Under the pieces are notes generated by a model. It saw nothing but the letters and a program-made list of their open reading frames with translations, did not search any database and had not been told where the DNA came from. Below are positions 1 through 13,500 of a stretch of 64,000 nucleotides of DNA, one piece after another (the first letter of the stretch is position 1; the number at the start of each line of letters is the position of its first letter). This stretch comes from Spirogloea muscicola (taxonomy: Eukaryota > Streptophyta > Zygnematophyceae > Spirogloeales > Spirogloeaceae). Location of the stretch: NCBI GenBank assembly GCA_009602725.1, contig WELB01000016.1, positions 861,457 to 925,456 on the forward strand, given 5' to 3'. The translations under genes were made by a program, and so were the position numbers.

Positions 1-3000
1 GCGCCGGCGCCCGGGCGTCGCCGAGTGAGCCTCGGCCAGCGGCGCCGTGAGGCTGCCGCCGGCCGCCTGGCGAGCACCGCGCCTCGTAGCTGGATATCGA
101 CAAGTCTGAGCTCCCACGCGCCCAGGACGAACGGCCGGGCTGCCCTTCCGCAGCTGGTGGAGACGGTAGTGACTGCAGGCAGGTGAGAGTACCTGCCCAT
201 TCCTTGCCTACTCTCGTGATCTCTGCACTCGAGGCCTGCAGACAATCAAGGCACTCATTTTTGCCGAATTTGATACGAGGGCACAAATTGATGTCGCTTT
301 ACTGTTAAGCTTTTCTCTCACTTGAGGTACTGATACAATGATCAACTGCACAAGCAAACGGTCACGTCACTTCAGTGCTGACTTATCCTTCTGTGCTGAT
401 TATGCAGGCCACCTGAGCCATTGGTGGTCCGGGTGGGTGTTATATGCGGGGGCCCGTCAGAGGAACGGGGTATATCGCTGAACTCCGGCAGGTCCATCCT
501 AGATCATCTGCAGGTTTGCAGACCTCGCAGCTCTTTGTGCTCGCCTTCGATGCACCAGTATGCCCAGAGCCCATACTGTCTTGTGGATAAGGGCCCTACA
601 ATACATGTGCTGATTGTGAGCAGGTCGGGTATCTGCAATGCAGGGTCCTGGTGTGGAGATAGACACCTACTTTGTTGACCGGAGCTTGCAGGTGTATGCC
701 ATTTCCCAGGCTCAGATGTACTCCAACACGCCCTCTGACTTTGACTTCAAGCTTGCAAGGTGTTCATTTTGGACCTGTTCAATTGACATCATTTGCTCAT
801 ATTTCAAGCCATACCCTATTGCATAATGGTGCATGAGTCAGCCACTGCTTGGAGAGTGCAATATTGATCCGTCCAATGATGATGTGGGTGCTTGACTGTC
901 ATTCCGGTTCTGCTTTCAGAAAACACACTGGAGGCAGCTTCAAGTAACAATCATCAGCTTGTCCTTTGTGCAGCACAGCCAGCAAATTTGAAACTCATGC
1001 TGCATTCTTGGCTCATCTTAAGCAAACTGTCGATATTGTCTTCCCGGCTTTGCATGGAAAATTTGGAGAAGATGGAGGCATCCAGGTATGCAGACATCAG
1101 CGACGTGCTCCTCCTTTCATTAGCATTGGCACCGCAGCAGGTGGAGGAGCTGCTTCATAGAGGAACTGCTTCATCCTGCTCCTTACTGTGCAGCAGCTCT
1201 TATGCAAAAGGCAGCTGCCTTTAACCGTGACAGGAGCTTTTAGAAAGTGCTGGTATACCCTTTGTCGGCACCTCCGCTGCCAAAGCAGCTCTGGCTTTTG
1301 ATAAGGTACCTCTCAATCAAGGCTCGGTCGTTAACATGGATGTGTAAATTAATAACTCCAAGCGCTGGCTGACGTCCGTACGGACAAGTCCTGACAATGA
1401 CATTGCACCGAATATATATGTTTTAGCATTCAGCAGCCATTGAGCTAGCAAAGCTGGGATTTGCAACCCTTCCGAGCTTTCTCTTCCAGGTGTGGCACCT
1501 CTTCAAGCTGTGCTTAAATGTGCTTCAAGGCCTCTGTATGATGTTCATTTCGTTACACATGTCATTCTTATATATGACCAGCCCTGGTAGCTAGATTGAG
1601 TGGACTTGTGCCAGGCAATTTATGGCACAATAACTCTGCTCAATCAGCTACAAGGATGTGAATGTACTTCAAAGACCTGGTCAATGTCACGAGATAGCAA
1701 TATCAGCGCTTTACATTTGGGCAGGACAATGAGGCAGACGAGGATGCACTGACGACCTGGTTTGCTGAACAAGATTTGTCCCCGAAACATGGGCGGGTGG
1801 TGGTATGTGGCTGAACTCTCTTGATAAGCAGGGTTCTGGCTTACGCCTGAGAAGATCTCCAAGTCTTTTTGTAAATTCACTTCCCCACGCTGTCAGGTTG
1901 ACCGACGTCTTCAAAAGGGTTTGTCTTCTATTGACACAATAGGTCAAGCCTGCAAGGGCTGGTTCAAGCTTGGGAGTGAGTGTGGCTTTTGGAATTCAGG
2001 AGACTATCGCAAGTGCCAAGTCCTTGATTGAGCAGGTCAGTGTTGGAGCTGTGTCGCTGAAGCTTGGCACTGTCACAACTCCCTTTTTGTGTCAACTTCT
2101 CATAGCGCCAGTAATGCGAAGAGAGTCACACATGTCCTGGTAATGTTTGTCTGCAAAATCCTTGCACAATTGAGCACCTGCTGACTTTGAGAACTGTCTA
2201 GCACTCCTTCAATCGCACATTAGCAGGTTGACCAATTTGTGAGCATCAAGCCCTTTCAGAATTCAATACTGGCACTTTCATGCACTCCTCATCCTAAGAG
2301 AGTGCTGTTACTTTTTCCTTGTCTCTGACTCAGGGTATTGATCACAGAGTTGTGGTGGAAGCCTTTGCCGAAGGTGGGAAGGAGTTCACTGCTATTGTCC
2401 TTGACGCGGGGCTTGGTGACCGCTGCCAACCAGTCACCCTCCTCCCTACCGAGGTTTGTCTTGATACGTGCTCATCCAGAATGACACTTGAGATGTTAGA
2501 GCTCTTCTGCTGATTGATCCACACAGTAATTACATTCCACCTCAGTAGGCAATTGAGGTACACAAGTAGGCAAGATGTGCCTTTCGAGAGATTGACATGA
2601 GCAGGATAGCTTGTCTTCCTGGGATGCTTACGCTGATGACCTGCTTGCGAGCTATTTACAAATTACTGGACTTTGTATGACTACATAAATGCTTGTGCGT
2701 GCTTGGACGTGCCAGGTTGAGCTGAAGGGCGCAGAAGAGGAGGGCACTACTGCAATATTCGACTATCGTCGTAAATATCTCCCTACTGAGCAGGTAAGAG
2801 CCACCTCCAGAAAGAGCTCATCATTTCTCTGGAACTCTGCTTCAGATATGTTTGTCTTGGGCAGACTGTGTAATTGGTTGTATCATTGTCAAATGCAGGT
2901 GTCTTATTATACACCCCCCAGGTTTCCTTTGGAAGCACTAGCGGGCATAAGGGAAGGTGCTACTAAGCTATTTGCAGCATTTTCTTTGAGGGACTTTGCC

Positions 3001-6000
3001 AGAATTGACGGGTGGCTTCTTCCTGCCAAAGGAAATGACATGGAGTACGTGGGAAGCAGCAAAGCTGGGATCATCGTCTTCTCAGATATCAACATTGTAA
3101 GGTTGTTATATGGGTCACTTAAGTAGCTTGCATCTGCTGTTTTAAGCTCGACTGCATAGTCCAAGAAGAGGTTAAAAGTAAATCAACTTCAGCAACTGCT
3201 TGTCGTGTTGCCTGCTGCCATCAGATAAGCGGGATGGAGCAGACAAGCTTTCTTTTTCAACAAGCTGCGCAGGTCTGTACCACACTTCCCCAGATACTGT
3301 CATCAAGTCATCTCATGATAATCCCAACCCTGCGCTGACAGGGTCAAGGGATGACTTGTGCAGGTTGGCTTTTCCCATGCAGATATTCTAAGGTTCATCC
3401 TGGCGAGAGCGTGCTCCCGGATTGGAGTACAATTACCAAGTTGTGGACAAGCCAAAATCTCATGCCAGCATTCTGTACCAAGCACTTCAGAAATTCCTAT
3501 CAAGCAACCCGTGTATGTGCTCTTTGGGGGCGACACATCAGAACGACAGGTTTCCCTTATGAGTGGTACAAACGTATGGCTCAAATTGAGAACCTGGGAT
3601 GATGTATGTCACTCTCCCTCACCTTCTTTGATCAATTTGGGTGCTCTATGCTCTTGACAAGCTTCAGGATTCTTACGCTGTTGTCGTGTCATTGTGACGC
3701 CTGCTGTAATCAGTCAGATCCATAGGAAGACAATTTGCTTCTATGTCATATATGTTCATCATTTCAAAAAAAATCATCAATATAATTTACTTCGATACCA
3801 AAAGGCAGCGGTCATTCCAACTCGCTGCTTCTTCTAATGCTCCTGGCAAAGTATTCAGTGGCTGGGTGTCATGGTGTCTTTGACAGTTGCAAGTGAGTCC
3901 TTTCCTCCTATCGCCATCATATCTCAATTCAGGCGAAAAATCCATTGATTCTCGTCAGCATCATTTGGCAAGTCCCTTGGAGAGGATAGTATGGGCTCTG
4001 CCGTAAGTTGTTGCAACTGCCAAATGCCATTTTACATTTGTCCTGGCTGAACATCAGTCCGTTAGGTTTCATCTTCTTGGTTCTCCATGTGCTTTCTCAA
4101 ACTCTTGGTTGCAACTTCCTATGTGGTAGTAAGCGAAGGACAGTAGGTCCGTGTACCTTAGCCAGTGGTTCTTACTTGCAGCCTGTATTGTTTCCAGGAA
4201 ATATTAATCTGCCAAAACCTGCTCAAATGTCCAGCTCTAAACACTAGCTCTCCGTTCACTGCCTTCTTGCCCTGGAATGAATTTTTGTGATGTGTATCTG
4301 CCTGACAGGTATTATTCTGTGCTTCGACATACGGTGGAAGAAGTTGTTGACGCTTGTGAGATGTCAACAGACCCTTCAACAGCTGCTATAATGTCGCAAG
4401 TCCAAGAGGAGGTGGTAAGGAGCTTAGCAGAAGCCAGCCAAGGCAGCGGGGGTATACAGCAGCAACTTGGTACACTGGAAAAGCAGATGCCTCAGCGTTT
4501 ACAGTTGGCGAACATTCTTGAGCTTGCCCAACAAAATGGGGCTGTTATATTCCTGGCTGGTAAGCCCGCACCTTCTAGTAGTCCAGGTTGCTGAGGCTGG
4601 ACCTGCCATAGCTTGCACATCCATCTCCTTGACAAATCATGGTCTTTCAGGATCAGAACCACAGTAACTCTCTTAAGTTTCCTTCTTCGTGGAATTTTAC
4701 TGTGCATTATGTAGTGCATGGGGGAATTGGAGAAGATGGCACGTTGCAGAAATTGTTTGAAGGCTCCGGAGTTGCTTACACGGGTAATCGTCTTCTATGC
4801 TCACCATAAGCATGACTCATTGCATGTAAACATTCAGTGTCAAGTATGAGAGCATGTGTGAGAACTTTCATTCCAGTGCAATCTGGAAGCTTAGGCAATA
4901 AAAATTACAGAAGGTGTCACTATGTGATCATGGTGTTCGTATGGCTGCACACCACATTTGCAGGTTCGAGCTCTAAAGTTTCCCGCCTTTGTATGGACAA
5001 GGCTGACACAGCCAACGCCCTTAAAGGGGTTAGTCACTCTCCATCTGCTCAGTAATGTTGATTCTGGGCCTTCGTACTCTCTTGAGTAAGCTACTATGAT
5101 GAGTGGATACTGAGCCAAGCATACCACTAACTGTCCCCTTTTGGTACTTTCACTGCCAGCTTGAAGGCAATGGTGTGCATACAGCAAATAAAGTTGTGGA
5201 GACTGTGGCTGCTCTGCTTACATTGCAAGGAGGAGCAGAAGGCAAGACAGCTGACAGCTCTAATGACCGCACCTGGTGCTCCTTGACTTCAAGGCTTGGA
5301 GCTGATTCTCTGTGTGTGAAGCCAGTGTCTGATGGCTGCTCAACAGGTGTTGCCAGATTGAGGTGCATGCTGCAACCCTTTGGGCACTTTATAATTGTTG
5401 TTTCTGGTACCCAACTAGCGTGGGATGCCTTCTTGCCAGTTGAAGGAGGAAGTCAAGATGATGAGCAATCTGCTCTAGAAACCTTCAGAATATTGGAAGG
5501 TCATGGTAAAAGATAATATGCTTGCATTGTACTTTGCATTGATAGATAGTAAATGGTCAGATGACAAATGTTCTCTTGTTGTTGGAAATGCCAGTTGTCC
5601 CCAAGATTTAAGCACGTATGTGGCTGCACTGTGCAATGAAGCTCCTAGGCTCTTACCTGGCTCACTTAAGAATGTAAGCAGCTTGTGACTTCAGCACCTG
5701 GATGCCTATATAGTACTGCATGAGTGGAGGGTTTTTCTTGTGTTGTCATTCATGTGATTCACCAAGTAGCAGTTGAACACCAGTAGCAGATGTATTAGTC
5801 ACAGTAGTATTGCAGTCATGCGGTGCACTAAGTAGATGCTTCTGCTAGTAACCTGAAGGGGACAGGGCTAATGAGGTCACTGTGCACTGTGCAGCTCAAT
5901 GGAATGATCGAGATGCCCGTGCCAGCTCCTTCATCATTGCTATTTGAGCCCTTCATTGAAACAGACCCGATCAGCTTCAATGCTGAAGGGAAGCTTGTGT

Positions 6001-7218
6001 GGGAGGGGAAAAGTAGATTGGTGGAGATTACGCAGGCTGTGCTTGGGAAGCAGGGCCAAATGGTTGCCCTGAATCCCAGCATCACTGTGAAGGAGAGCGG
6101 CGATGTGCTCTCATTAGAGGAGAAGTTCCAAGGTATAGATGCTCAAGCAGCTGATCAAGCAGAGTGCTCGCGCTGCATCATGCCAATGCAGCTGTTAGTG
6201 TGCGTTTGGCATATCGGAGTCAAGTCCTCTTCAACAGATTTGACAGCAGGATAGCAGGATAGCAGAGTCTGGTTAAAAGTTGCTACCAGGCTTATAATTG
6301 ATGGAGGGATGTGGCAGGTGGCACCGGTGTCAATCTCACACCACCTCCAGCTTCCATCATCAGGTATGCATAGTAGAGACTGGGTGACTTCAGAAGGTAA
6401 TTTAATGTATCAACCATACCTCGCAGCTTGCTTAATATGACTTTTGTGTAATCTTGAAACCGGTTCTGTTACCTCTGAGGTCGTCAGAGCTTGACAATGA
6501 GATTGTAACACCTGTATGACTGGTCTGAATGCAGTGAAGAAGTTGTCGCAATGGCAAAGAGACGGATGGAACTTGTTGCCAATACTCTTGGGCTTGACGG
6601 TTTTGCTCGGGTGGATGCTTTCCTCCACGTTGACACTGGTGAAGTAAGCCCGCAGCATCACCATCCTGATGATAAGCGACTGAGCTTTGTGCAGGATCTG
6701 TCCAACTTGGGCTGTGACTGTGAGCTCCTTCTACTATATGACAGATGTTGCTGCAGTACCTGCACCGCTGAGATTGCCTGCTGCATGCTCCTCTGCATCA
6801 AGGCTGCTGGTCTGTCCAGATTATACTTCATGAGGCCCACGGTGTTGATTGATGGTTGCCAAAGGTTAGGGTGACAGATGTCTGAAGCAGGTGATGTGCT
6901 GCTTGACAGATCCTTGTTATAGAAGCCAATACAGTTCCAGGCATGACTCCCTCCACCGTCCTCTATCAGCAGGTCAGCATGGTGATACTTGTGCAGCATG
7001 AGTAAGAGGCATTGCTTGAGCCGTGTTACTAATGACCTTATTGAAGTCTGCAAATGGGTATCCATGGGTATGAGTACTCAGTGATGTTGATTCGTTTTGT
7101 CTAATTTGGCATGGATATGGTGTTGTGGCAGTGCCTTGCAGAGAAACCTCTTATCTATCCCCGGGATTTCTGCCGGAGGGTTGTTAATCATGCTCTTGCA
7201 CGCTCACGTTGTACTTAA
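1..7218 (+). CDS. DDL: Tandem-domain D-alanine-D-alanine ligase (plant/algal type), 5' partial
   Basis: ATP-grasp ligase that joins two D-alanines for peptidoglycan-type precursors. Land plants and algae carry a version with two fused ligase copies, linked in moss to plastid division. Exons I can phase: 1-182, 408-513, 644-759, 974-1085, 1234-1305, 1427-1489, 1725-1802, 1943-2035, 2334-2453, 2716-2793, 2899-3096, 3225-3272, 3364-3603, 3809-3857, 3933-4002, 4309-4559, 4715-4783, 4964-5028, 5160-5362, 5595-5673, 5895-6132, 6318-6363, 6535-6643, 6910-6972, 7132-7218. The total is 2835 nt, in frame, with TAA at 7216-7218 (944 codons from base 1). Residues 1-65 are rich in R, A and S, like a transit peptide; the start codon is outside the window. 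Copy 1 (about 66-455) shows VICGGPSEERGISLNSG, FPALHGKFGEDGGIQ and KPARAGSSLGVS. Copy 2 (about 470-944) shows YVLFGGDTSERQVSLMSG, VHGGIGEDGTLQ, KPVSDGCSTGVARL and IEANTVPGMTPSTVL. All introns are GT-AG. The small exon at 3809-3857 and its 3' border are the least certain. Nothing looks broken. Confidence 0.95.
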
Positions 7219-10200
7219 GAACATCTCTTGCCAGCTCATATTTCTTTATCCAATCAATTACTTGGTGGGGATAGTGGCTGTAAGCAAAAGTTGTATTTGT
7301 ACAATGACATGAAATCATTGATGGTTGTCAAGGACAACAATGTGACAGGGTTGTATTTGTAAAATGACTATGAAATTACCTGAAAAATCACAGACTTGTA
7401 CGTTTCAGCATGAATGACCTGGCTGCCATTGATGGTCGTGAAGGACCACAGTGTGCTGCGGTGTTGTGCATTCGGTTGTTACCTTGGGATATCAGCCTTG
7501 TTAGGTGCTGGTCATTTTCAGTAATGGTTGATGCACGCTGATTGTGCAGGGCATTGCACAAACGTGCAATTGTGCAATGCAGGACATTGTGGCACAATCA
7601 GGTCGTAGAAATTCTTTGAAAACAGAATTCACATTAAATTGACTATGTACTCATGGCCTTGCCTTTTCAGCCGCTATTTGCAGAAGGAGAGTGCGTGCTT
7701 CTCAGGAGGTTGCAGCAAGAAGCTCTCGCTTGACCACTTCGCGATGTCCACAACTCCCTGCTATGGTCTGCATCAATGAGCCACTGTCCCCTTACACCAT
7801 TGTGTTGTTCTGACAGGTCTCAGGAGGTCGCAGACAAGCAGCCCCTAGCTTGACTCAAAGTGCGTTCAGCTCCCAATTTGAGGTTGGAGTGGCAGCCTGT
7901 CTCCATGTGGTAGGATGGTCGAGTGTCGGTTTCACTGACTACAACACACCAACTGATTTTGGGTATTGTTACTGACAGCAAGCACATGGAGAAGCACGTT
8001 GCGTGATCGCGACTTCCTCACAATGCATGCAGTTGCGCCCTGTGAATTTTGTCAGGAGTGGATGAGCAACCTGTGTCCACATCCACAGTCGCTTCGGGCA
8101 ATCAAAGACACAGAAAGGACCAGTGAGGACAACCTTCAGTGCCTGCATAAGGGTCTGCAGACGACGATGTCAGCAGTGATGCTTGGGTTGCTCTAGGGGT
8201 TATCAGGATGAATCAGAGCTTACTCTAGCGGCACTCTGACATGGAGAGGGCTGGGCCTGTGCATCCTTGTCTTGTGCTTGTATCAACGTTTACGTCACTG
8301 GTTCCCTATACAGCCATGCATTCATGGGGAGCCAAGAATGCCAAACAAGGTGCTTCAACGTCCTAGACTTGGGCCCATAATTTTCCTTCAAGTGCTTGCT
8401 CTAATTCTACAATACTGTATCTTTCTATTCATCACCATCTTGCAAATTTGCGGCTGTCACCAATACAGTAATGCCCGAATGCAGCAAGAGCGTCCGCTAC
8501 CTCTCAGGTGATGTTTAGCTAATGTCCTCAAATACACCATGATATGCAGGGGTAATAGCAGCCATCTTGCCCTCAATACTATTCAATAGACTATCAATGC
8601 AAGAGAATGTGCAACATATGGGGCTTAGCCCTGGAGCCTATAAGTGCGTCTGCCGCTGAGCCGGGTTTCTGGCATCGTCGGGCAGCCCCCATCCTACCGC
8701 CCGAACTGCTCGAAAAGCCCGAACAGATAGCCGAAAAAGCCCTGAAGGCCCGATCAATGGGTGTGACCCACGATGGCCTCTGCTGGAGGCGGCGCGCCTG
8801 CACGTCATACCGTCAGCAGGCGCGTCACACCGCGCGACACCTTGCGCGGCGCCCTCGCGCGTCGCACGCGCGTCGCACTCGCGCGTCGCACGCGCGTCGC
8901 ACTCATCAGTCGCGTGTGCGTCAGTGATCAGCGCTTAACTCGAAGCTAAGCGTCCCATAACGGCGGGGACGTTACACTCAGGCAGCTCGCCCACCAAGTT
9001 TCTGTGTCATTGCTGGCCCACGTCCCGCGCTGCTGCTGCTCACAACACGCAGCAGCTGCCTTCAGTGCAAGTGCGACACAGCATTGGCATGCAGTTGCAG
9101 AGGATTGATTTCGCCAAGCCGCAAGTTGGCCTAATCTGTTTGCTGACCCATAGCATACAGCCTGAATACCTGGATTGCAAAACCCCCAGATTGGCTGTCT
9201 TCCTCTTCAGGCCCTTTCTGGCCTTGTTGTTGAATACTTGACAAGTAGCAGGCTTGATCAGAAGCGTGTATGACAAAGCCCTGCCTAACTGCTGCTATTG
9301 TCGGGAATCTATCGACCACTTCTTCAATTACGTGCAATGGAGATTGTTGCAAGCTGTAGAGGCATCAAGCAATGACTACAGTTCTTAGGTCGACAGTTAA
9401 CGGCCGTTGACAATATCATCTCAAGTGTTGTGCCTACTGGCCGGCATCTGTAGCATCAAGTGGCCAGAGTGGCTGTGATCATATTAACTGACCACATCTT
9501 GCTTCACCTTTGGAAGTCGTGATGTACACCTTAGGACACTTGGGATAGACTAGGCACATATATCTATCTTCAGAACGGCAAGCTTTGCTAAGCTCACGAC
9601 TCCTTGAGCGCCAATGCAGTGCCACAGTGAGGACAATTGGCAACACAGCAAGCTTGAGGCATTAGGTTCGCGCATAAGGAATGGTGATGGCACTTATTAC
9701 GCAGCAGTGCTCCTACGGGCGTGGAGCCAGCACCTCTTGTTCTGGTGAACTGGTGATCCAACAATCTTTTGTTGGTTCCACGGGTTCACTGGTTGAAAGG
9801 ATTAGGGGTTGTAAGGGTTCTACAACATACGTTGCTCAAGAAGTAGGAGGTGGGCATCCACTTGGACTTTAGCCAAGTGCTTGCGCCAGCAAGGCCCGCA
9901 CTGGTGGGTGTAATCGTCAAAGCATCTCATTGCAAAAGCCCTTAAAATCAAGCTATTGGTTGCAATAACGCTTTGCCGTGCACGTGCAGAAGCAGGCAAG
10001 CAAACTTGGAAACCTGCGCTACAGGGGCTACAAACAAGTCACGCCAAACTGAGTTGCAAGTACAGTGTCCCTTGCTGCATGGGCCGCAGCACTCCCAGGC
10101 GGCTGCACTGGGAACCTCATGGCATGCTCGTTGCAAAAAACTCGACAACCTCAAGCAGCCCATGTATTCAAGAACCTAACTATAGATGCAAACAGCAAGT

Positions 10201-10503
10201 GCAAGCAGAGGGAGCACGGAATCAAGATGACCTGCATCTCTCTTGTTATCAAATGACTTTGAAAGCATTGCAAGACTGTAAAGCATCGCTGTAGTTAGCT
10301 GATTTTGAATGCATATACAGGTACTCACAAATATCAGCAATACCAACAACCTCCAAATTATGGCGCTTTTGACATCATGCATGAGACATGATGCAACAAG
10401 GATTGTCTTGAGAAAAGATCAGCTGATACAGCAAGATATGCCACTTAGCAGATCACCACACTGATGTGGGCAGCATGCTTGAGGTCCAGAGGTGTTTTGA
10501 TTG
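7219..10503. other. Intergenic region between the ligase gene and copy B
   Basis: I find no convincing gene. Open frames here are short, overlap in several frames and match nothing I recognise. The first few hundred bases are presumably the 3' UTR of the ligase gene and the last few hundred the 3' UTR of copy B. A GC-rich island at about 8640-8960, with its own tandem repeat, stands out from the AT-richer flanks. Confidence 0.6.
8856..8903. repeat. 24-bp tandem repeat, two copies, CG-rich
   Basis: A 24-bp unit built from two near-identical 12-mers (CGCGCGTCGCAC and GCGCGTCGCACT) is repeated exactly twice. It sits inside a GC-rich island (about 8640-8960) that also has the looser repeats GCGCGACACC and GCGCGGCGCC just upstream. 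Function unknown; it could be a CpG-island-like promoter patch or a minisatellite seed. Confidence 0.75.
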
Positions 10504-13500
10504 TTATAGCGGGCTAGGAGATGGAGCGACTAGATAGCCAGAGCAATCGCTGTAAGGTCTTTGATCTGCTGGCATGTTATCCACTGTCACATTGATACAT
10601 TGGAGCTGATGTCAACGATTTCCGCTGTTGCTCCTGCAGGGAAGCTAGTGAGGAAATTGCCACTCAAGTCCAGGACGGATAATGAGGTCAAGTTGCCAAT
10701 GACAGCCGGGACAGGCCCGCTCAGCTTGTTGTCATTGAGATAAAGATTATATAAGCTGACGCAGCCCACAAAAGACTCTGGGAGGGCCCCACTCAGGAGA
10801 TTGCCACTGAGGTCCAGGTAGGATAGCATGTCCAGATTGCCTGTATCTGTTGGTAGAGGTCCGCTGAGCTTGTTGTTGTTAAGCCGAAGGTCGTCGAGGA
10901 GGAGCAATCTGGATGTGACAAATGCTGGGATGGACCCGTTGAGGAAGTTGCCACTCAAGTCCAGGACGGATAATGAGGTCAAGTTGCCAATGACAGCCGG
11001 GACAGGCCCGCTTAGCTGGTTGTCATTGAGATAAAGACTTTCTAAGCTGACACAGCCCACAAAAGACTCCGGGAGGGCCCCACTCAGCAGATTGCCACTG
11101 AGGTCCAGGTAGGATAGCATGTCCAGATTACCTACGTCTGCTGGTAGAGGTCCGCTGAGCTGGTTGTTGACGAGTTCGAGGCTTGTGAGGAGGAGCAATC
11201 TGGATGTGACAAATGCTGGGATGGACCCAAAGAGGCCGGCACTCTGAATCTGAAGCTCTTGTAGGGTTGTCAGATTTGTCAATGTCATTGGGAATGGGCG
11301 ACCGCCGGCATTGGATAGGAAGTTCAGAAAAAGACCCGTGACGTGCCCAAAGTAGTCACAATTAAGCTGGGCAAGGTAGCAGTCGTAGGGGCAGCCAGCG
11401 CAAGGGTCAATGGCGTTGCTTGAATCCCAATTTCAACTCAACTGGATTACCAAGCTCAACCTTGAGAGCGAGGAGGCTGGCTATGGGTGTTGGCGGGTGC
11501 GGTGCGAGCTCATAGAATGCAAGGCAATCTTGCCAATCGCGTTGTCCGGGAATGGACACGCCCTTGCTCACCCCGAAGCAATTGTTTGTGTCAGGGCCGA
11601 ATTGAGTGGTGGCTGCACCCATAAAGTAATTACTGTTGGTAATCAGCTGTCGTAGCCCCGGCTGGAGGCCCACAATGTCGCCAGAGAAAAAGTTATTACT
11701 GACGTTGAGCACCGTCAGCGATTGGAGACCGAGGACTACGTGGATGTTGCCAGATAATCCATTCACTGACAAGTCGAGGTTGTCAAGGAGCGGCAGCGTG
11801 CCCAGTGTCGTAGGAATGGGCCCCTGCAGCCTGTTTTGGTCCAGGGACATGGTTGTCAGCACCTTTGAATTCCCCAGAGATGCTGGGATCTCGCCTGTGA
11901 GATAGTTATACCCCAGGTCCCTAGCCACAGGCAAAGCTTGGCGAGCATCAGCAACTCTGAAGCGGCATTTATACACAGACTACTGGCTTGACATGGCCAA
12001 CATTGGAACCAAACAAGTATGCCATGGCACTTCGACCAATGTCATCCCTTCATGACTTGGCTATGGCTATTATGAGAGGAAGTACTGGCCCAAGCCATAC
12101 CTCGTTGGCTTTTGACTGAATGCCTTAGATGAATCTGTGCGGAATTAACATGCAACAAAGCTGCCCAGGGATCCCCCTGCCTGGGATCCTCCTCATGTAC
12201 CTGAACACTTAGACCTAAGCCCAAGCCCCTGAATGCTGAGGTGAGAGGGAGGCGCAAAGCATGTGCAATCACTCATTCACATGCGTGTCATTGCATATGT
12301 TGGAGCCTCACAAGTATTGCAGATTGGTGAGATTGCCAAGCTATGGTGGGATAGGGCCAAGTAAGCCTAGGGTTGGCAGCGATAGCTGCTGAAGGCTGGT
12401 GAAGCTGCCAAGGCTGGCCGGAATGCAGCCGACGTCGTTGTTATAATAACTGGCTTCAAGATTGACCCCAATCACAGAGGCTTGGTCGTCGCAAGTTACT
12501 CCAGACCATGCACATGATGCTTCTGTGCCAGGGACGCAGCCATCGCAGGGGTTGGACGTATTCCAGGTGGCGACTTGGACTGACGTACCGATGAGCACCG
12601 CCTTGAGCTCCAAGAGGATTGCCAGTTGGTCGAGCAAAGGGCCGGGTGTACTCGGCGGTGGGGGAGGCGCTGGCGGCGGTAAGACTGGTGGGGATGGCGG
12701 CGGCGGTGGTGGTGGCGGCGGCTGTGGTGGCGGCGGCGGCGGCAACGGAGGGGACGGTGGCGGTGGTGACGGCAGAGGGGGTGGCACCATGAATGGTGGT
12801 GGCAACGGTGGCTGCGGGGAAGGCTGTTGTGGTGGCGGTGATGGTGGGGGAGGCGTTGGAGGAGACAGCGCCATTGGGGGCGACGGCGGTGGTGGTGACG
12901 GCGGAGGGGGTGGCACCAGGAATGGTGGTGGCAACGGTGGCTGCGGGGGAGGCTGTTGTGGTGGCGGTGATGGTTGGGGAGGCGTTGGCGGAGGAAGCAC
13001 CACTGGGGGCGACGGCGGCAGTGGTGACGGCAGAGGGGGTGGCACCATGAATGGTGGTGGCAATGGTGGCTGCGGGGGAGGCTGTTGTGGTGGCAGTGAT
13101 GGTGGGGGAGGCGTTGGAGGAGGAAGCACCACTGAGGGCGACGGCTGCGGAGGCGACGATTGGGCTAGCGGGGATGGTGGCGAGATTGACAATGGTGGCG
13201 GTGGCGGCAGGGGAGGAGATGGGGGAGGACGTGGTGACCGAGGGGCCAAAAGCGACGTTGGAACTGGGGTCGGTGTTGGGGATAACTGGGGCAGCGGAGG
13301 GGGCGGAGAAAGGGACTCCGGAGGCGGCACTTTTGGTGCCGGTGGAGACGGTGGGAAGGGTACCACAGGGGGCAACGGCTGGTTCAGTGGTGGCGGGGAT
13401 AGTGGGAAGAATGGCAGCGGACGTGGCGTCGGCGGGAGCTCAGGTGGCGGCGGTGGCGGTGCCAATGGCGGCGGCAACGGCGGGCTGAGCTCCGGCGACG

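Noticed and set aside
1-7218. Bacterial contamination suggested by a ddl-like gene
   Set aside because: The gene has 24 GT-AG introns with consistent phases and the plant-type tandem architecture.
13051-13488. Ala/Val-rich plus-strand frame as a membrane protein
   Set aside because: It is another antisense frame of the Pro-rich exon of copy B; its hydrophobicity follows from GCN/GTN codons in the repeat.
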